64,000 nucleotides of DNA. Origin: Bryopsis sp. KO-2023. Its lineage: Eukaryota > Chlorophyta > Ulvophyceae > Bryopsidales > Bryopsidaceae. Position numbers and translations under genes: made by a program. A model generated the notes under the pieces. The model did no database searches. It worked only from the letters and a program-made list of their open reading frames with translations, and was not told the origin of the DNA. Position 1 is the stretch's first letter. Each line of letters starts with the position of its first letter. Location: contig BSYQ01000006.1 in assembly GCA_030272585.1 (NCBI GenBank), positions 5,791,001 through 5,855,000 of the forward strand, written 5' to 3'. Shown here one piece after another: positions 36,458 through 47,891 of this stretch.

Positions 36458-36663
36458 GGAACAAGCACTCATCAAGATTTGAACCCAGGTCAATAAATCC
36501 TGACTCCGAAGTCATCATTCCACATTTGATGATTCGCCCATCATATTATTAATAGAGAAAATTCTAGTGAGCATCAGCATAACGCACATGCTTTTATTTT
36601 TATTTTTTTGCGTAGCTTTTATTTTATTTTTGTTTTTTTTGTGTCCCAGGAATATGAGCCCCC

Positions 36664-38748
36664 CATGCAATTGCATGAAGCTGCTGTTTCGGGGGACTTG
36701 GGCGGTCTTCATCGGTCGTTGATGGACACTTGGAGTCACATCGACTCCAGGGATGAAAAGGGCTGGACGGTGTTATCCAGAGCGGCGTTTGCCTTGCAAC
36801 CGGAGGTGGTGGAGTATCTGCTATGGAATGGGGCCGATGCTCGAATTCCATCGAAAGACGGCGAAGATATTATATATCAATTGGCAAAAGTTCCACCGTC
36901 AAAGGAGCGATTCAAAGGTGGGAGGAAAAACCCACGATTCTTTGTTGGTGTTAATGGTCCTTCCCCCCCAAAAAATAAAGATAAAAATATAAAATATATA
37001 AATGTATGAAAAAAAATATATATACATACTTTTTTTTCTTTTATGAAGGCTGAAATCCTGATGCAGCCCATCCACTGTGTGGCTGGAGCCCATATTACCA
37101 TTGCTGTACATATGCAGTTTTGTTGATTTTTTGCTGTTGATTTTTTGCTGCTGATTACAGGAAGGATTCACAAAGCTATGACACCAGCCCAGTGCAAGAA
37201 CAGAATCACCGAAGCAATCATTTCAAATTTCCCTGAGTTTCAGCCCGAGACGCCGGATGGACAAATTTTTCCAAAATTGAGCCACAAAGTGGTATGTGAC
37301 ATGGAGACCATCCTGAAACAAAAATCAATGCTGGAAAATGGAAAGTACTGGACGATGGATGCCCGGGGTTTGGGGGGCTGCTTCATGCAGCTGGATTTTA
37401 TGGTGGATTTCTTTTTCAAAATGCACAAGTCCATCACTAAGAAACAACTCGTGGATGCGTTGATCGAAGCGGGGGTTCCGGCAGTCAGCACGACGAAGGA
37501 GGCCCTGGAGGTGAGTGGGGTTTTGTTTGCCGATTTTTTTGCATATGATTCATTCATCTGAGTTCTCAAACGCAGAAATGGAATTGTAGGGAGAGGTGTC
37601 CAAATCAGATGATGCTTTCGACAAAATGATATGGAAAGTGGTGCAATGGGGCGTCGGCGAATGGAAGCTGATGGGGGTTTCGGGGCCCATGTTCAGGGGG
37701 GATGTTGAAATTGAGAATTCTGGCACAGTTTGCGATGTTCTGCGGAGATTTGGAGCTTTGGACAGGTTATGGGAAGTCAATGTCGGGTTCAAGAAGGCGG
37801 AGGAGCTCTTTAGTTTACAGCATTTGCAGGTGAGGAATTCGATTGGTGGGGAAGAAAAAGAAACAGAAAGTCAGAGTGGAATAGCAAATTTCATTTTTTT
37901 TTTCCTGCTGATTTTTTTGATATGCTCCTTGTATATGAAGGCGTCGTGCTTAAAACAAAGACTCGTTTGAAAGAATCTGTCGTTCGAAGCTGCATCCCTC
38001 ATGTATTGAAAAGGTCGTTTTTCAAAGAGAAAAAACCAAACAAACGAGAAAATCGATTCCTTGATGTCCTTCTGAGCAATTTATGCTGGAAATGATCTTT
38101 TTTTTTTTGTTAATTTATTTTCGTGTGTGTACTTCGCCAGAACATCTGCGTTCGATTTTCAATCTGCGAAGGCGGCTTTCGGAGCCTCGCTCCGTGCAGG
38201 CCCAGGGGTTTCCACCAGGATTTTTCCACCCCCGTGGCCGAAGCTTTCAAACAGGCCCATGGATCTCCTGAAGCAGCATACGATGCCATCTGTAGAACAG
38301 ACTCCACAGAAAGAATCAATCGCTGGCTGGGGACCAATTCATTGCTGGCCATCCAAGATCTTCCCAGGTAACGCATGAATGTTGACCCAGGCCAGCCAAT
38401 TGGAGCTGCTGTGCATTTGTTAGGGAAATGTACAGCAACACCTCTTCGATTCTGGTTGAAAATGCTTGTGTGTGTGCTTCGTTGTGCAGCCACGGGACGA
38501 TTTCCTTTTTGAGTGCCGGGGGTGCAGCTACCCCTCTAGATGTGTCAAACTGGATCAGGGCGCTTCACTGGTTTGTTTGCACGGCAGACCTGGCCATTCC
38601 GCTTGGGAAGAAAAATGGAGTTCTGGAGAGGGACGATGCCCTGGATGCCGTTCTGAAGAGGTTCATGGGGGATCCGCTGTTGAGGAGATGGGGGAGGGAA
38701 AGACGAAAAAGAGAAATTGATTTGGAAAACATCAGGAGGATGCATTGA
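36664..38748 (+). CDS. Ankyrin-like N-terminal protein of unknown function
   Basis: Five exons join in phase: 36664-36916, 37161-37510, 37590-37829, 38141-38367 and 38490-38748, giving 442 residues. The open frame continues upstream to an acceptor (TCCCAG) at about 36,649, so an earlier exon is possible. The first 75 residues look like two ankyrin repeats: MQLHEAAVSGDLGGLHRSL, then DEKGWTVLSRAAF and EVVEYLLWNGADARIPSKDG. The rest matches nothing I know. It contains a GKYWTMDARGLGGCF segment, a helical LVDALIEAGVPAV segment, a VVQWGVGEWKLMG segment and a very basic Arg/Lys-rich C-terminal helix. No signal peptide or membrane span. The in-phase joins over five exons support a real gene, but the function is unknown. 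Confidence 0.68.
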
Positions 38749-39454
38749 TTGCACACAAGGAGTTTTCTATAAGGGGTGGGGGAATCTGGAGTAGCAGACC
38801 TTAACATTTTTTTTATTTTTATTTTTTTGGGGGGGGGATTTTGGAGTTGGCAGGAAATGTGTCTGTGATGTGACGTTCTTTAGATTTCTGTTTTTCTTGA
38901 ATTGAAATTTAAACAGTGCAGTCGCTCACTTGAAACACACACTCCTCCACTGGTCGCAATGTGATGCAAGCAGAATGTTGTTGAACCAATATTGGGCATC
39001 CTACTATGCATGCCCCCTCCCCTCTCTTTACCTTTCCAATTCTGGGAAGGTCCGGTGCAGGGGTGAGGCCCTCCCAATCAATTCCACTGAGAAGGGCGTT
39101 GCACTTTTCGAGGAAGGGGGGGAGGGGACCTTGTCGTACAACTTTTCCATTCCTGTTTTTCTTCGCCACGTGCGCAAGTGCTGGCTCGCTTCCACACAAA
39201 AATTTTGAACACGCCTTCAGCTCTTGGAATTTTTTCCTTCTTTCCATCACGAAATCTCGATTTTCGAGGCGCCTCGCGCGAAAAAATAGGAAAAACAAGG
39301 AAACGGGAAAAAGAACTTCATTTTAGACAATACAGAGTGGACGGAAAAAAACAAACACGAGAAGAAAAAAAAAAGAAAAAAAAAACGCAGCGCTCCAGCC
39401 TGGCGGTCTATGCTCGAGGCGATCGTTTCGGAAGCTTGAGCTCGGGCGGAGAAC
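38749..39454. other. Intergenic region
   Basis: A G-run within T-rich sequence at about 38,810-38,840 follows the ankyrin-like gene. A minus frame at 39,298-38,909 is open but has no family resemblance. CpG content rises toward 39,400, probably the promoter of the zinc-finger gene. Confidence 0.4.
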
Positions 39455-40834
39455 ATGCCGCAATCGTACAAGCAACAAAAACGACAAATCACTGGCGACC
39501 CATCTTGTGGCGAATGCGGGGAGGCAGGGAAGATGGAGTGTTTACTTTGTCTAAAGGCGGGCACGCGGCCTTCCCCCGTATTTTGCTCTATGGATTGTTA
39601 CAGACGGCATTGGAAAACGCATCGGGCGTCGCCCAGTGCGCTGTTGCCGAAGACAAGGTGGGTTTTTTTTTGTTTTTTTTTTTGCCTGGTTGTTCGTCCC
39701 TCGGTTGTGATTTTACGAGGGCGGAGAGAAGCAGGAATGCAAAAAAGACAGGATTTCGAGAGTTTTGTTGAGGTGCCTGGAAAGAAAATTTGGATTTGAG
39801 CGGTGGGGTTTTCGTAACTGATTCGACCTTGCGTTTGTGCGAATGGACTGGGGTTTTTCTTCCGGTGGGACCGGTGCAGTCCTCCCGAATTTCGAAACGT
39901 CGGTGTGAAAACTCGGTGGAAAGCTCGAGGCCGAGTGTTTAGAATCGGGGAGGGGGCGCTTTTCTGGCCCATGCGCGAACCAAAAAAAAAGTTCAAAGAA
40001 AAACGACCAGAATGAAAACACACGCACACACTGGAGTTGGATGCCAGCAAATGGTCTACTAAGATCCACAAGCACATAGGGATCCTTTCCTATTTCTCCT
40101 GAACAGAAAACTGTTAGCACCACAGGGGTCCTAGAGTTGGCCACCCCACAAAAAAATGGGGTCGCTGAGAAGAGGTGTGTTTGGTGTTGCTTGATGCAGT
40201 GCTTTTCCTGGGAAGATATTTCAAGGGAGCCAGCCATTTTCATCCACCATGCTGCCAGTTCAAAACATTCGGTAAGTGGCTGTCTCACTCTTTTTTTTTG
40301 TATTCACTCTTTTTTTTGGTTCAGGATATGTTTGTAGAAAAGTTACTGAATCTTGTAGGGGGAAACCAAAAACAATCGAGGTCTCAATAACTTACACTCG
40401 ACCCACAATATGCTCCGTTTTTTTGGGGGTTTTTTTAAATAGGATCCGTGGTCTGCCTTTACAAATGGCGAATATTTTTTTCCCTGAAAAAAACTCATCA
40501 TTGCAATGGTTATATCCAAAAATTCATTTTCTGGTGGGAATATTGAGTTGTGTGGATAGTCGATTTTATTTCGTCTGACAAAATCAAGTATCTTTGAGTT
40601 GCCCGCATGACTTTCATGTTTCTATAACGGGCTATTCACAATATGTATTAATTTTGACACCCTTTTTATTTACTTTTTTTTTTTTTTTTTTCCAGGCAGA
40701 GGCACTCGTCCACATTGGCTCCCAATCATGCTCATCACACTCATGCGGTGATGTCCCCCATGATATACCAGCATCCAATGCGAATGCCTTGGCCAATGAT
40801 GCACTCCGTCCCAGATCCGGTCAGAAAATCTTGA
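39455..40834 (+). CDS. Small stand-alone C6H2/MYND-like zinc-finger protein
   Basis: Two exons, 39455-39657 and 40696-40834, join in phase across a 1-kb intron and give only 113 residues. Residues about 18-55 form a zinc finger: C-x-x-C, C-x-x-C, FCSMDCYRRHW and a closing His. This matches the C6H2 finger at the N-terminus of type 1 methionine aminopeptidase and also resembles MYND fingers. No aminopeptidase domain follows. Instead the second exon encodes a His/Met/Pro-rich tail (ANHAHHTHAV-like, then several Met-Pro pairs) and stops. Unless exons inside the long intron were missed, this is a free-standing finger. It could bind the ribosome, as the MetAP1 finger is thought to, or act as an adaptor. 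That is inference. Confidence 0.6.
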
Positions 40835-43800
40835 CCAAGTTCCAGCACAAAATCCAACCACCAAAATTCAGATCCAAAACACCAATCCATCTCAACAGGA
40901 AAAATCGGAAATGCAACTGGTGGACGGGGGCTGGAATTTGGTGGTGGGAAGGGGAAGGGGATAGTGTGAGTGTATTATTGGAAAAAAAAAGAAGAATTGA
41001 ATGGAAAAAAAAAAGAATTATATATATATGGGTGAGGAAGTAAAGAAAAAATGGGGTTTTGGGGGATGAAAAAACGGGGAAAGGGGGGGAGGGGGTTTGC
41101 TGTTCGCGTCGTCGTTGAGCCCTGAGCGTCAAAGTCATTGGAAATAATGTCTTCTTGAGGGGCGAAATTCGGGGGGATGGGGGAAAAGAGAAGCGGCGGG
41201 GAAAAATATGGGTGAGGAAAGAAAAAAAAGGATAAAGAAGTTTCGGGGGTCGGGGGAAAAGGAAGTTGAGGAGTTGGAGTAGGTTTTGTAGGTTCTTTTT
41301 TTTTCAGTTTTATGGGGATAACAATTATGGGGGTGGAGAAAGGAAGGAGAGAGAGAAAAAAAAATACGGAAAGCAAAAAAAAGAAAGGGTGAGGGAGGAA
41401 GTAAAAGGGAAAGCCCATGATGGGAATTGTTATGAAGATTTTATTGGGGAGCAGGCGAATTTTAGAAAAAAAAAAGAGAAAACAAAAAAACAAGATGGGA
41501 AAAGTGAGTGTGGGGTGGAGGGTGCACGCCTCTAGAAAAAAAAAAAAAGAGGAAAAAAAAAAAAGGGGATACACAATGTGAAAAATTACATTAATACATT
41601 GCTGGAAAGGTGCAGTTTCCTTGTCCCTCCCCCCTTCCTCACTTCTCCTTTTTATTATTTTCTTTTTTTTTTTTAACTTTTTTTTTATTGGGAGTAGGGG
41701 GGGGGGGGTGCCCCCTAGCTTCCCATCGTCGCCCCCCTGAACTCTTCTTTTTGGGAATTCGTTAAAAAAAAAAAATACAGAACTTAACCGAAAGGAAGAA
41801 AAGCAAAATTTTAAATTCGCAGGGCCATCTAATATTGGGCTGGATAAACCAAAAAGAGAAAAAAAATTAAAAAAAGGAGGAGAAAAGGGCTATGCGAGGT
41901 GGATGTATGTAGAATATTGTGGAAAAGAAAACGTGCGGTATGATGGTCTATTTTTTTTTGAAGTGGGTCTTGGGGTCTACAGGGATTTTGTTTATGTTTC
42001 ATTTTCCAAAGGAAAAAAAAACCCTTTTTTTTCCCCTCCCCTTCCCTCGCCCCCTCCCGAATTGGTGGGGTGTTGGGAATTTTGGCTTGTGTACAAAATG
42101 AGGAAGAAAAAAAAAACTTGTAAAGGATCTTGTTGTGCAAGATGTGAGCATGTATAAAGAGGGAAAAAAAAAAGAATTGAAGGTGGTGGGGCAGGTCTTA
42201 CAGGAGTGAAAAAAAGAGTGAGAGAGACTTACAGGAGAGAAAGAGTGAGAGAGAGAGAGAGACTTTTATTTTTTTTTATACAAAGAAAAAAAAAATCAAG
42301 ACGTTTTCAAAAGAGATAAAAAGAAATGAACATCCAAGACTTGAGGACAGAAAAAAAAACTTATCATTTCAGGTGGGGGATTTGTATTTTTTTTTTTGTT
42401 CCAAGATGCAGAAAAAAAAGGAAAGAAAATGAAAACACACAGGGAAAAGACAAAAAGAAAAGTAGGGACAGAGGGTTAGGTTGTGGATGAAAAAAAAAAA
42501 AAAGAAAAACGGAATGGAAATGTTGGTTAGATATAGGGAAGTTTTTTTGCTTTTGAAGGTCCAGGGTGTTTTTATTTTGATCAGCGAGATAATTTTGACG
42601 GTCTTGGTTGGTGAACGATTGATTGGTGAAATATCCAAGACAAAAGGAAAAGTGAATGTGTCCTCTGCTGAGAAAGGTTGGATCTTTCGTTTTCCTCTTT
42701 GTTTTGCCCCATTTTTTTTTCGTTCTTTGTTTTCCTTTTCTTTGCTATTTGTTCGTTGTCATTTTTAGACTTTTTTTTTCGTTTTTTTTTCAAGCCAAAC
42801 CAATGTACTGTTTCAGAGAGCAGATTTGGACGCCACCTCTGGAGTGTGAAATTTACGACAGGGAGAAAAAGAAAGGGGGGGGAAATGCACACATATAGGA
42901 GATATTGTTTTGGTGTAATGGATGGTGTAGTTCTATTCTTACATTCAGCTCCATCGAAACGAGAGTTGCTTTTACGTAAGGTTAAAAAAAGAAAAAAAAG
43001 AAAAAAAAAATTCACTGGGGGTAGGGATTTGAGCGAAGGAGGGAGGAGAAAAAATTCGGAAAAAGGGTGTGTGTGGGGGGAGGGGGGGGGAAAGAAGAGA
43101 GAAGGGGAAGATGGAAAAAAAATATAGTAGCTGGGATTTTGAGGTTTTAAAAAAGAAACCCAAAGAAACAAAAAGTTGAGGGAAGGGGGGCGATGTGGGA
43201 TTTGGGGACGGGAATAAAAAAAAAGGAAAAGAAAACAATTGTTAGATTTTTTTTCTGGTTTTCGCCTCGGGTTCCAACGAATCCGTGCTTAGGTTTCGAA
43301 GGGTTTTGGTGACAGTCGTTTGTGTAAGTAAAAAACAAAAAAATGAAAATTATTTTTCATGTGTGGTGCTGACCCTCAGTGTGTGTGTGTGTGTGTGTTT
43401 TTATGGCCCATTTTGGCCTGTTGAATTCACATTGCTGCAGTAAAAGTACGACCCCTGCTCCAATCAAATGCCACAACCCAGCGTCCTACTTGTACAAACT
43501 ACACAGCGACCACCGAACTGAATCAGCCCTTTCCACTGGCCCAAATATGAAAAAGACTAAAAGAAACTTGAAAAATTTGAAAAACTTCACAATTTTACTG
43601 GGGCCCACAATGTGGCCAAAATATTATACTCTGCTGCTGAGTCATGTTTCCATTTCAAATTCAAATTGGTGTACGAACGCCTTCTCGAAGGTTGGCTGTC
43701 CACCCCCCCTCCCATAAAATCTGACACGTCCACGTTTTCGTCTACAGACTTTCGAGACGTCTTTCACTTTGAGTGACGTCTTTCATATGGATGCGCGGAG

Positions 43801-44165
43801 GCTGGAGACGGGAGAGTGGGAAGTGAAATTTGTCTATTCCCACCCAGGGATGGAGGTGACTTCCACCGAAGACTGAACCAGGGGCAAAGCCCCCTGAAAC
43901 GAGCAGAGCGAGAGGTGGGTTTGGAAAGTCGTTTTCTTTTACCCTTCCCCTCAAAAAAGCAACAGCAAGAAAAAGCGTCCGTTAGCGTAGAACGAACGTA
44001 ACGCTTGAGGAACTGTTCGATTGTATTTTTGTACAAGATGTTGTACCATGTGGGAAGCCCACGTGCGTGAGCTCGTTCGACAAGTGACTTGGACGCATTG
44101 GGGACCTCACTTTTCTCGCTGCTTGCTTCAACCTTCTGACTCCGAGACGTGATTTTCGGTCAGCC
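40835..44165. other. Long purine-rich intergenic region with weak exon candidates
   Basis: From about 40,915 to 43,300 the plus strand is mostly G and A with many A-runs, the same sense-strand purine bias as behind other plus genes. A (GT)n tract lies at 43,379-43,398. On the plus strand, 43,567-43,692 reads as a good candidate exon (HNFTGAHNVAKILYSAAES, ending KLVYERLLE) before a GTTGGC donor. A 57-base T/C-rich intron would follow, then a short frame DFRDVFHFE and a stop at about 43,774. A further candidate lies at 42,797-42,880. They may belong to one unresolved gene. Confidence 0.35.
43379..43398. repeat. (GT)n microsatellite
   Basis: About ten uninterrupted GT units at the boundary of the purine-rich tract. 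Confidence 0.9.
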
Positions 44166-47100
44166 ATGCCAGGCGAGACTCTCCGACGACTGGACGTCCA
44201 CTCTGCAGGACAAGCGAAGGAGGGACATAGCGACGACGAGCAAAATGCCAACCGCGCCAATGCCACCGTGAGCGGGGTTGCCACGCCAGGGCCGTTGCAG
44301 CTCGATTACAGGATCCCGAGCGAAGACGAGCACAGGGCAGATTTCGCGTTGGTTCCGATAGCGATTGTGGCCGGAAGCGTCGTCGCCTATGTGGGAGCTC
44401 GAAAACTGTGGCAGACGGTTTTCGGAAATCGGACTGGGATATACGAGAAGAAACCCAAAAAGGCTTTTGTATGGAAGGCCAAGAGGCAACAGAGTTCGCC
44501 CAACGAACTGACGTTTGTCGTTGGCGAAAAGTAGGTGTTCCGTGTGCATCCTGCATCTTTTCGCTTTTCCCCCTGGGGATCAAACCACCACTTCTATATC
44601 TTTATCCTGGTTGGTTTCACAACTTACCTTCAGCAAAGTTTTTTTCCTTTCCACATACAAACCATATTGTTGAATTGAAGCTGGGATTATGTTGCTGTTG
44701 TTCGCCTTTGAAGGCCAAACCACCATTTCATATGAAAAAATGTGGTGGTAGAGTTGCTTCATGATTTTTTTTTTTCCATTTCATTCATTGAGAAAAGAAC
44801 CCACAGGGCAGTGTTTTGGCCTCACTATTTTTAGATGGAGATATCGGTGTTCAATTTAGTTTTCTAAATAAATGTGCTCTTTTCTGGTTGTGTGCAGTTT
44901 CAAGCTCCAAGATTCTGGGGCAAATCGCACAAGCGAGGAATGGGCCACCCTGCTGGACTCCATCGAACGCTCCGCTGCTGTGGTGGTGGATAAAATGGTG
45001 GAGGCACAGTTTGGTTGCATTGGAAAAGCAATCACCGGCTCCGACTTCACAGAGTGAGTTTTCAACAAAACATCGAGTTCCAAAAAAAAATCTCCCTCTG
45101 CATATGAACTGTCATTAACGCAAACACAGTAAGCTATGGAAAAAAATGGATTTTAAAGAGGTGCTGGTGTCGCATTGTGGCAATGAATGAGTGTTTTTTT
45201 TTTTGAGTGTTTTATTGTTGAAATGTCCAATGAAAGTCGTTTTATTCTCTGCTGTTTTCTGATAAATCAGTGCCGCGAGTGAGGGTCCATTCTACTTAAC
45301 AAATCCTTCTGCGCAAGGCCATGTCTGTGGAGGATCCAATACTGGGGCAGCTGTTATTGTTGCTGCTGGATTGGCAGATTTTGCCTTGGCCACAGACACC
45401 ATTGGTGGACTCAGGGTAAGCCCCAGATTCGAGCGAAACAATGGCTTCTTCTCTACGTCTCGACTTGTGTTTTGACCTGTTGATCGAGGGTGAGGCCGGC
45501 AGGGTGCCTCCTTGAAAAAAAAGCCTAAACAAAAACCGAAAAAGAAAGATTTAGTCACCCTGTTTCACATTGTTAAGGTTGGGCCCTTTTGCAGCTCTGT
45601 TAGGGATTCTTGCACCAATGCCTCCCTCTTTTTGGCTGATTGGTTGAAAGCAGGATATATATCCACAGATGAAAAATATAGTCAATTTCGACTTTGACCT
45701 TTTGTTTTTCTGATGCTACTTGAGTGTCTTTTCATAGATTCCAGCTTCCTGCTGCGGGTTGATCAGCTTTCGGTCAACCACCGGCTCGATTTCTTCTGAA
45801 GGAATTTACGGCACATCTCCTTCTCTGGACTCCGTCGGTTTCATGACCAAAAGCCCCACGCTGCTTTCTCGAGTGGGCGACGTGCTGGGAGTGCCCGGGA
45901 AAAAAAATTGGAAGGGGGATGTGGTCAAAATCTTTTTGGCAAAAGACATGTTCGAGTCTTGGCTGGTGGAGGATGATCGGGAAATGTATGTCGGACTGGC
46001 GAAAGCTTGTCTCGCATGGGCTGGTAGCGAGCTTGTCCAGGAGGTAGGTAAGCCCCCCCCCCCCTTCCTGCCTGGAAGTTTTCCAAGCTATTTCCTCATT
46101 TGGAACAAAATCTCCATTAATTGAATGGTAGGGGAAGATCTGGATGGGAATTCAACAACAGAAAGAAAACAATCGGGGTGTATGTGTCTATTTCTCAGGT
46201 GGACCTTAAGGATTTTTTGGAAAGCCACTCAACTGGCTGGCAGTATTTCGCTGAGAGTGGCAAGAACATTTTCGAGGCCTTGAGGGGGGTGTCGACAGCT
46301 ATTGCCAAACATGAAGCAAAACATCACCCTCTGGACCCAAGCCCACCTTCAGCAGATGACGAGGTGGGTGCCTGCAGTGATTGCTTCGTATGGATTTAAA
46401 ATTTCAGACAAAAAAAAAGGGGGGGGAGGGGGAGAAAGGACCCCTTTCTTTGTCTTCAAAATATATTCTGCCGTTCATGCACCCTTACACCAGCCTCCGC
46501 TTTTGACAGAAGGTTAATCGAAGCGTCCCAACTGCTACCCCCACCCCCTTCAAAAAAGAGAAAGAAAAGGAATGAATGAATGAATAAATAAAAGGAAAAT
46601 TTAAAAGGGGTCAATGTTCTTTTCATTCCGCTCGCTGCCTCGTGTTTTCAAAAGAATTGTGCAGAGAGCATTTGAATTGCAACCGACAGTGGACAAGGGC
46701 TGTTTGCTGAGTGTTTTTTCTTTCGTCTTTCAATTTTAAAAGGAGGAGCCACTCTACAGGAACGCAATGGCCATCAAGGATGCCATCCGAAAGAACTTCA
46801 AAGCAGGCATTTCAGAGCATAAAATCGTGGTGTTCCCAGCCTTGCTGCAGCCAGCTGTCCACCGAACTTCCGAGCACATGAAACACACACTTTTCTACCG
46901 CCAATCCCAGCAGATGTGCGCTCTGGCGTCCTTGGTGGGCTGCCCTCAGATCAATTTCCCCATCCGCAATCGAGCCGGTGATTTGTTCTCCGTGGGGATG
47001 GTTTCGTTGAACAAAACGGACCGTCAGTTCCTTGCAACTGCCGAGAAGCTGATCCGAATGGTGGAGAAGCAAATGAAGAAGCTGCTGAGTCAGCCGCCGC

Positions 47101-47891
47101 AGAGGGGCCGAATCACGGCAGCCGGAAGTTCTGTGGGGAAAGCGCCCAGCACTTCTGCCGAGCCGGATCGCAACAGGGAAGAACAGGAGGCCGAAGGGCT
47201 GAAAGAAGCTGGAAACAAGGCTTTCAAGGAGGAGAAATTCGAAGAGGCTGTTATGGCATACACGGAGGCCATCAGGAGAATGCCAAAGAAGCCGATGTAT
47301 TATAGCAACCGGGCAATGGCATTCATCAAGCTGGTTCAGTTTTCAAATGCGGAGAGAGATTGTAATTTGGCGCTGGCTTTGGACAGTGTGAATGCGAAAG
47401 CTCTGTTGAGGAGAGGTGTGGCCAGAAAAGCGATGAACAATGTTGCGGAGGCCAAGGCTGATTTCGAACAAGTGAGTGAATGAACAGAAGGGAGTTGACG
47501 CTTTTTTTTCATTATATTGAGGAATTTTGAATCTTCATGGGGTTTTTTTTCTTTTCTTTTCTTTACCCCACAATTAGGAATATCTTTCTATTAAAAATAT
47601 TGTTACTTTTTTTTTGGAGAGCATTGATTTATACATTTGTGTGGTAGGCAGGTTTTTTTTTTTTTTTTAAGTTATTAATAAATTATATACGTTTCTCTTT
47701 TTTTTTTTTTTTTTTTTTCCGATATTGTAACAGAGGGGAGAATTTCCTCTGCTTCAGTTTTGCTTCGGTGTTGTCCTTTCAATTTATTTCTTATTTTTTT
47801 TATTTTAAATCAGGTCCTTGCGATTGAACCTAACAATGCTCAAGCCCGCCGCGAGCTTCGGGACTTGCTGCAATTTTATAGGGTTCAATGA
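44166..47891 (+). CDS. Toc64/OM64-like outer-membrane receptor: inactive amidase plus TPR domain
   Basis: In plants Toc64 (plastid) and OM64 (mitochondria) sit in the outer organelle membrane and dock Hsp90/Hsp70-bound preproteins. Seven exons join in phase: 44166-44530, 44898-45053, 45271-45415, 45738-46043, 46199-46363, 46743-47471 and 47814-47891, giving 647 residues. One membrane span is at about 60-77. The amidase-signature region follows, but its catalytic residues are gone: the usual Lys-Asp segment reads FKLQD, the GGSS loop reads GGSN (194-197), and the nucleophile position in the GGS motif is Leu221 (DTIGGLR). Three TPRs occupy about 530-640 with carboxylate-clamp residues intact (KEAGNKAF, YSNRA, KALLRRGVAR). 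The loss of amidase residues is typical of this family. Plastid or mitochondrial location cannot be decided. A G-rich tract follows the stop. Confidence 0.92.
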
